NCBI RefSeq assembly: GCF_000772705.2
Contig: NZ_JSBW02000040.1
Span: 104,486-168,485, forward strand
Direction of reading: 5' to 3'
DNA from: Xanthomonas vasicola
GTDB lineage: Bacteria > Pseudomonadota > Gammaproteobacteria > Xanthomonadales > Xanthomonadaceae
DNA length: 64,000 nt
Shown here: positions 58,590 through 64,000 of the stretch, in pieces
Layout of the letters: each line of letters opens with the position of its first letter
Position numbering within the stretch: position 1 is the first letter of the stretch
Notes under the pieces: model-generated
Database searches by the model: none
Told to the model about the DNA's origin: nothing
What the model saw: only the letters and a program-made list of their open reading frames with translations
Position numbers and translations under genes: made by a program

Positions 58590-60104
58590 ATGAACTCAAG
58601 AAATGAGCAGCTTCGCCAACGGATTCTACGTATTGCGGAGCAGGAGCGCCCTGCACTCGAAGATGTCATTGCGCGCCTACCCGCCATTGCCAACCGCCCT
58701 GTATTCCTCGTCGCTCCCGAGTCCCGTGTAGGCATGGTGCACGGCCCCCGCATCGTTGCCCACCTGCACCATGTCGTTGCCGCAATTGATGACCAAAGCA
58801 TCCATCTGGACTACATCCACGGCGCGCCGCGCTGGAGTAGTCAGGAGCTTCTTGCCAAGGCGGGCCAGTATGCCGATGCAATCGCTATCGATTTCTCCTG
58901 CAGCCTGCGCGGGCGGGCGTTTGCAAATGACCTGTGCGCAAGCGCGGGTATTGAGCAACTGAGCGTTGCGCCTTCGGTGGATCCGCCGATCCCAAGTTTC
59001 GAGCAGCGCCCCCTTTTTCTGCTTCAGCCGCGCTCGGGCCTTGGCAACATTTATGGACCACAGATCGTCCAGCGCTCCAGTCATGTCATTGCCGCCATTG
59101 ATGACGAGCCAAGCGACAGCGATACCGTTCATGGGGTGCCGCGTTGGAGTTCGCGCCAGTTCATCGAACAAGCGGCTCAGCATTCCCAGGCATTGGCCAT
59201 CGATTTTTCTTACAGCCCCGGAGAATCGGGCTTGGCTCGCAAGCTCTGCGAGCAAGCAGGCATTGACAGGGTCGATGCCTGCCTGGCCGTTGCGCACTGC
59301 GGGCTTCCCGCCGTATACGAGCCTGCCCAGGTGTACCGTCAGCGGACACTTGTGCGCCTGGAAGAATTTCTGCGTCTTGCGGATCGACTGGACGACGATC
59401 TCAGCGTTTTTACGCTCTACAGCAACCTGTTGTTCCGCCTGACCTACGATTCCAGACTCCTATTGGACTGCTGGGCGACGCCGATCAACGAGTATTTTTC
59501 AGAATACGCAGATACCAGCACGTTCCAGCTTGGCCAGCGTGAACATTTCTGCGATGGCGGTGCCTTCCAGGGACCTATCGTGCATAAGTTTCTCGAAGCA
59601 TCCCGCCATCGCTACGAAAGCATCACCGCCTTTGAACCGGATCGCATCAACTTCCAGAAATTGGAGAGCATTGCGAGCGCCTTCCCCCTTCCCCCGCACA
59701 ATTTCAAGGCGCTAAAAAAAGCCATCTCCAACGAACAGACCACGCTGCGCTTCGAGGAGACTGGCACCGTCTCCAGCCACGTATCGCCGGGTGGCGGAAT
59801 CTCAGTAGCGACGACGCGCCTGGACGACGAATTGGAAAAGCTGACGCTACTGAAGTTGGACATCGAAGGATTTGAAGCCAGGGCATTAGAAGGCGCATCT
59901 CACCTCATCAGGACCCAGCGCCCCCGTATGGCTATTTGTGTCTACCACTACGCCCAGGATTTACTGGATATCGTCGAACAACTGGACAAATTGGTGGAGG
60001 GCTATCACTTCCGCCTACGCCAGCACTCTCCCGGCCACTACTACGATCTCGTGTTGTATGCATCGCCGGTCGCTGGCGCCGCACCTCCGCCCTGGGCGGA
60101 GTAA
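58590..60104 (+). CDS. FkbM-type methyltransferase with duplicated N-terminal module
   Basis: 504 residues (an in-frame GTG at 58581 overlaps the previous stop). Two tandem copies of a ~90-residue module lie at about 36-126 and 140-230, each with RP-(V/L)FL, VHG/IYGP, HHV-AAIDD, HG-PRWSS and AIAIDFS-type stretches. A linker (about 235-320) precedes the FkbM SAM-binding domain (about 320-490: FCDGGAFQGPIVHKFLEA, ITAFEPDRINFQKLE, LLKLDIEGFEARALEGA). It likely O-methylates the sugar. The repeated module is unknown to me. Confidence 0.85.
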   Translation: MNSRNEQLRQRILRIAEQERPALEDVIARLPAIANRPVFLVAPESRVGMVHGPRIVAHLHHVVAAIDDQSIHLDYIHGAPRWSSQELLAKAGQYADAIAIDFSCSLRGRAFANDLCASAGIEQLSVAPSVDPPIPSFEQRPLFLLQPRSGLGNIYGPQIVQRSSHVIAAIDDEPSDSDTVHGVPRWSSRQFIEQAAQHSQALAIDFSYSPGESGLARKLCEQAGIDRVDACLAVAHCGLPAVYEPAQVYRQRTLVRLEEFLRLADRLDDDLSVFTLYSNLLFRLTYDSRLLLDCWATPINEYFSEYADTSTFQLGQREHFCDGGAFQGPIVHKFLEASRHRYESITAFEPDRINFQKLESIASAFPLPPHNFKALKKAISNEQTTLRFEETGTVSSHVSPGGGISVATTRLDDELEKLTLLKLDIEGFEARALEGASHLIRTQRPRMAICVYHYAQDLLDIVEQLDKLVEGYHFRLRQHSPGHYYDLVLYASPVAGAAPPPWAE

Positions 60105-60210
60105 GCCCAGGAACATCTACGAGTGGAAAAGATAGAGCGATGCCGGATCTTCAGCTGTCTGCCCTATTGACTCCGCTGCATGCCCTTATTTTCGAACTGC
60201 TCATTGACCC

Positions 60211-63200
60211 ATGATGCACCACCCGGAAGATCGCTCGGCCACGCGTGCGTTTGTCAGCATCGTGATGCCCGCCTACAAGCTGCGCTATCTAGATGAAGCG
60301 CTTACGAGCGTAGTTTTGCAGTCTTACCCCAGGCTCGAGTTGATCGTCTGCGACGACAGTGCCAATGCGTCGATCGAGCAGTGCGTCGCGCGGCATGCGC
60401 TGGAATGCCCTTTCCCGATCCGATATTTCCGCAATCCCGCTCGCCTGGGCGAGCTCGGCAGCAAACTCAGAGGGATTGGCCTTGCGCAGGGCGAGTACAT
60501 CAAGTTCCTGCACGACGACGATGTGCTGCAGCCCGATTGCATTGCGCAATTGGTCGAGGCGATCGAGCGCAACCCGGGCACGGCGATGGCGTCCTCGCGG
60601 CGGGTACGCATCGATGACGACGGGCAACCGCTGCCGGACATCCTGGCCACCTGCTTTCCGTTCGCCGACGACGTGCTGATCGACGGGCCGGAGTTGGTGT
60701 CGTTCCTGGCCGACCACACCATCAATTTTATCGGTGAGCCGAGTTGCGTGCTGGCACGGCGCGCCGATCTGTTGGCGTTGGGCAACGAGTTGATGGCGTT
60801 GAATGGCAAGACCATTCACTGGGTGGGCGATCTGGCGATCTACGTGAAGCTGCTACGCCATGGCAATCTGGCGATGCTGGCCAGCCCGCTCACGCAGTTT
60901 CGTGTCTCAAGTGCGCAGTTCAGTCAGGGCGGTCGCGATCAGCCAGGCATCGGCGATCAGGGGCATGAAGACTTGCGTCAAGGCATCCGTCAACTTGGTT
61001 GGCGGCGCGAGACTGGCGACAACCGACTGGTGCGCGTGGCTCCGCTCAGTCCGCACAAGGCGCGCGTGTTCAAGCCGGTGGATCTGGTCAATGCGCTCAT
61101 GCAGAGCGCTGGTATGGCCGAGCGCGTGTCGCCGGCCACCTGGCTGGGCGTGCGCCATCCGAATGCGGTGCAGCGTGCGTTGATCGAAGCGCGCTTGCAG
61201 GCGCACGCCGGTGGGCCGCGCATCGCGGTATTGCTGATCGACCGTCACGGCGATACCGCGGGGGTGGCAGCAACGCGGGACAGCCTGGACGCGGTGGCCT
61301 GCTATCAACGCCATCACACCTGGGTTATCAGCAGCTCCCCGCAGCAGGTTGCCGAATACGGCGAGCGCGGCGTGCTGATCGACGCGCACGGCTTGGCGGC
61401 AGCACTCAATCGGGTGATCGCCGCACAGGAGGCGATCGATTGGGTGCTGCTTGTCGATGCCGGCAGCCGGTTCACCAGCAGCGGCTTGCTGATGCTGGCA
61501 CTGGAAATGCTCGCGCTACCGGACGACTGCCAGGCCATCTACGCCGACGAGGTGATGGCGTTGGACAACGGCCAGCTCGGGCTTGCGCTACGGCCGGCGC
61601 TGTATCTGGACATGCTGTTGAGCGCGCCGACGACGCTATCGCGGCACTGGGTGTTCCGGCATCGCACGCTGCTGACCGATGGCGGCTTCCCTATCGAGCC
61701 TAGCGCGGCGCTCGAACTGGATTACCAGCTCGGCCTGGTCGAGCGTTACGGGTTGGCCTGCATTCGTCATGTCGCCGAGCCCTTGCTGATCGCATCGGCC
61801 ACGCCGCAGCATGCCGACGAAGACGAACGACAAGCCATCGCGCGTCATCTCGCCGAACGCGGCTACGTCGACGCCGTGGTGCACAGCGCGGGGCCAGGCC
61901 GGCATGCGGTGGAGTACCGCCATACGCAGCAGCCGCTGGTGAGCATCCTGGTACTGGTCGATGGCCGCCTGCCGCAGGTGCAGCGCTGCCTGGAAAGCAT
62001 CCTGGCCAACACGGCCTACCCGCATTACGAGGTGCTGTTGCTGGATCGCGGCACCACCGCGCCAGACCTGCGCGACTGGCTGGCTGGCATCGACACCCTG
62101 GGCATGCAGCAGATCCGCGTGCTGCGCTTTGATGCCGAGCCATCGCGCGAAGCGGTCTGCAATGCCGCCGCCGAGCACACACGTGGGGACGTGCTGCTGT
62201 GGCTGGCAGCCGGCGCGGCGGTGATGACAGCCGATTGGCTGGAGCAATTGCTCAACCATGCGCTGCGCCCGGAGGTCGGTGCGGTCGCTGGCAAGTTGCT
62301 GCGCGGCGATGGCACCGTGCACCACGCCGGCATGCTGCTGGGTCTGGGGGCACCGGCAACGCGCGCGTTCGAAGGTGCCGCCTTCGATGAGTCGGGCTAT
62401 CTGCAGCGTCTGCAGCTGGATCAGAACTACAGCGCGTTGAGCGGCGAATGCCTGATGCTGCCGCGCCAGCTCTTCATGGACGCCGGTGGCTTCGCACTGG
62501 AGCCGGCGCTGGCGCAGTGGAGCGATGTCGATCTGTGCCTGCGCCTGCAGCAAGCCGGCTACCTCAATGTCTTCGCAGCGCGCGCGCAGTTATTGATCGA
62601 CCCGCCTGAGGCAACACCCACCACAGCGCTGGACGAAGAAGCGATGTACGCACGGTGGCTACCGGTGATGGCCAACGACCCGGCCTACAACGCGGGCTTT
62701 TCATTGGACCCGGGCGCCGGCTTCTCGCTGGCAGACCCGCGCGCGAGTTGGCGTCCCTTGCAGTCGTGGCGGCCGCTGCCGAGCCTGATCGCGTTGCCGG
62801 CCGATATCGAAGGCTGTGGCCACTATCGGGTGATCCAGCCGCTGCGCGCCTTGCGTGAGGGCGGAATTGCCGAAGGGGTGCTGTTCAACGGCTATCTGGA
62901 GATCAGCGAGCTGGCGCGTCAGGATCCCGACGTGGTGATCCTGCAACGCCAGGTCGGCGAGGCGCGGCTGGAGGCAATGCGGCGGATGAAGGCGTTGTCA
63001 CGCGCGTTCAAGGTGTACGAGCTGGACGATTACCTGCCCAATTTGCCGCTAAAGAATGCGCACCGCGACCACATGCCCAAGGACATTCTCAAGACGGTGC
63101 GGCGCGGTCTCGGCATGGTGGACCGTTTCGTTGTGTCTACTCCGGCGCTGGCGGAAGCGTTCGCCGGCTTGCACAGCGATATCCGGGTGGCCGAAAACCG

Positions 63201-63762
63201 CTTGCCGCCCCATTGGTGGGAGCAGTTGCCCGCACGGGCCGAGCGCCAGGGCGGCAAGCCGCGGGTCGGTTGGGCCGGCGGTGCCAGCCATACCGGCGAT
63301 CTGGAATTGATCGCCGATGTGGTGCGCGAGCTGGCCGACGAAGTCGAATGGGTGTTCATGGGGATGTACCCGTTCGCGCTGCGCCAGCATATCCACCACT
63401 TCCAGCCAGGCGTGCAGATCGATCACTACCCGGCCGCACTGGCGGCGTTGGAGCTGGATCTGGCGCTGGCACCGGTGGAGCAGAACCTGTTCAACGAGTG
63501 CAAGAGCAATTTGCGCCTGCTCGAATACGGTGCCTGCGGGTATCCGGTCATCGCAAGCGACGTGCGCTGCTACCAGGGCACCCTGCCGGTAACGCTGGTG
63601 AAGAACCGCTACCGCGACTGGATCGGAGCCATCCGCGAGCATCTGGCCGACCTGGCTGCGGCGCGCGCCAAGGGAGCAGCCCTGCGCGAGGTGGTGCGGC
63701 GCGACTGGATGTTGAGCGGCAGCAATCTGGAGCATTGGCGAAAGGCGTGGCTGCCGGACTGA
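60211..63762 (+). CDS. Large multi-domain glycosyltransferase (flagellin glycosyltransferase candidate)
   Basis: 1,183 residues. N-terminal GT-A domain (about 13-260) with FVSIVMPAYK, IVCDDS and the metal-binding HDDDV at 101-105. A second GT2-like domain (about 560-830) with VSILVLVDGRLPQVQRCLESIL and LMLPRQLFMDAGGF. A C-terminal GT-B, GT4-like part (about 855-1180) with EGCGHYRVIQPLRAL, PRVGWAGGASHTGDLELI and NLRLLEYGACGYPVIASDV. Size and place recall flagellin glycosyltransferases such as Fgt1 of P. syringae. It ends the island, 107 bases after the methyltransferase gene. Confidence 0.85.
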   Translation: MMHHPEDRSATRAFVSIVMPAYKLRYLDEALTSVVLQSYPRLELIVCDDSANASIEQCVARHALECPFPIRYFRNPARLGELGSKLRGIGLAQGEYIKFLHDDDVLQPDCIAQLVEAIERNPGTAMASSRRVRIDDDGQPLPDILATCFPFADDVLIDGPELVSFLADHTINFIGEPSCVLARRADLLALGNELMALNGKTIHWVGDLAIYVKLLRHGNLAMLASPLTQFRVSSAQFSQGGRDQPGIGDQGHEDLRQGIRQLGWRRETGDNRLVRVAPLSPHKARVFKPVDLVNALMQSAGMAERVSPATWLGVRHPNAVQRALIEARLQAHAGGPRIAVLLIDRHGDTAGVAATRDSLDAVACYQRHHTWVISSSPQQVAEYGERGVLIDAHGLAAALNRVIAAQEAIDWVLLVDAGSRFTSSGLLMLALEMLALPDDCQAIYADEVMALDNGQLGLALRPALYLDMLLSAPTTLSRHWVFRHRTLLTDGGFPIEPSAALELDYQLGLVERYGLACIRHVAEPLLIASATPQHADEDERQAIARHLAERGYVDAVVHSAGPGRHAVEYRHTQQPLVSILVLVDGRLPQVQRCLESILANTAYPHYEVLLLDRGTTAPDLRDWLAGIDTLGMQQIRVLRFDAEPSREAVCNAAAEHTRGDVLLWLAAGAAVMTADWLEQLLNHALRPEVGAVAGKLLRGDGTVHHAGMLLGLGAPATRAFEGAAFDESGYLQRLQLDQNYSALSGECLMLPRQLFMDAGGFALEPALAQWSDVDLCLRLQQAGYLNVFAARAQLLIDPPEATPTTALDEEAMYARWLPVMANDPAYNAGFSLDPGAGFSLADPRASWRPLQSWRPLPSLIALPADIEGCGHYRVIQPLRALREGGIAEGVLFNGYLEISELARQDPDVVILQRQVGEARLEAMRRMKALSRAFKVYELDDYLPNLPLKNAHRDHMPKDILKTVRRGLGMVDRFVVSTPALAEAFAGLHSDIRVAENRLPPHWWEQLPARAERQGGKPRVGWAGGASHTGDLELIADVVRELADEVEWVFMGMYPFALRQHIHHFQPGVQIDHYPAALAALELDLALAPVEQNLFNECKSNLRLLEYGACGYPVIASDVRCYQGTLPVTLVKNRYRDWIGAIREHLADLAAARAKGAALREVVRRDWMLSGSNLEHWRKAWLPD

Positions 63763-63966
63763 CTGATCATCCAGCGCGCAATGCACGCACGGATGCCGGG
63801 ACATATCGGCAATCCAAGCCAGACTTGGCCAATTGATTCGCCCAGCAGCAGAGATGTCGAGGCGTCGCGTCAGTTAGTCGCCCCTGAAAAACCCCAACCA
63901 CCCAACGACCGCAAGGCCTTGATGTCTGCACCGGCGTGCTAAAACTACCAGTGTTCGCTACGCTGA

Positions 63967-63982
63967 AGGCTGGTTTCTTGCA
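63967..63982 (+). promoter_or_regulatory. Possible sigma-54 promoter at the right edge
   Basis: AGGCTG-GTTTC-TTGCA: invariant GG and GC at correct spacing, perfect -12 half. It would drive a gene starting just beyond the window, plausibly the next flagellar operon. Confidence 0.55.
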
Positions 63983-64000
63983 ATTTCCGCCCATGCGTAC

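Overview
The window reads as a chromosomal segment of a plant-pathogenic Xanthomonas (X. citri / X. axonopodis / X. oryzae type). The reasons are high GC, a XopZ-like type III effector fragment at the left edge, a GGDEF-EAL-receiver protein of the RavR type, the rpoN2-vemR-fleQ trio, a flagellin with Val at residue 43, and GC-rich intergenic repeats of the kind seen in this genus. I saw no IS element, CRISPR array, tRNA or rRNA gene.

Layout. (1) 1-3125: C-terminal part of a large effector, then lolA, a DUF3857/transglutaminase protein and ftsK on the minus strand. (2) 8.4-17.6 kb: a conserved gammaproteobacterial housekeeping neighbourhood: trxB, a FemAB/GNAT-like gene, aat, infA, clpA, clpS, nudJ, mnmA, hflD. 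It keeps the gene company known from E. coli (clpS-clpA-infA-aat-trxB-ftsK-lolA and nudJ-mnmA-hflD). (3) 17.6-28.4 kb: signalling genes: a membrane chemotaxis-type transducer, a small unknown gene, a PAS-GGDEF-EAL protein, a NarX-type sensor kinase, a RavR-like regulator and a second histidine kinase. (4) 28.5-43.4 kb: early and middle flagellar genes: flgN, flgM, flgA on the minus strand, then cheV and flgBCDE, flgF, flgGHIJKL on the plus strand. (5) 43.4-52.1 kb: fliC, fliD, fliS, a fliT-like gene, a PilZ-like gene, a LuxR-type response regulator, rpoN2, vemR, fleQ. (6) 52.1-63.8 kb: ten tightly packed genes for making and attaching an acylated amino sugar, matching the gene content of the flagellin glycosylation island described in X. 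oryzae.

How it works together. Sequence-readable promoters give a regulatory map. Sigma-54 (-24/-12) elements precede flgA, flgB, flgG, fliD, the glycosylation island and probably whatever follows the right edge. Sigma-28 (FliA) elements precede flgM, fliC, the chemotaxis transducer, possibly the PAS-GGDEF-EAL gene and possibly fliS. RpoN2, FleQ and VemR therefore probably drive hook and basal-body genes and sugar synthesis. FlgM/FliA then controls filament, chemotaxis and one c-di-GMP enzyme.

The most interesting parts are the glycosylation island (dedicated acyl carrier protein and ketosynthase, twin reductases, two left-handed beta-helix acyltransferases, a Rieske oxygenase, a methyltransferase with a duplicated N-terminal module, and a three-part glycosyltransferase), the altered EAL site of the RavR-like protein, a 1.1-kb repeat-filled gap splitting flgF from flgG, three families of inverted-repeat elements, and a possible small RNA between ftsK and trxB.
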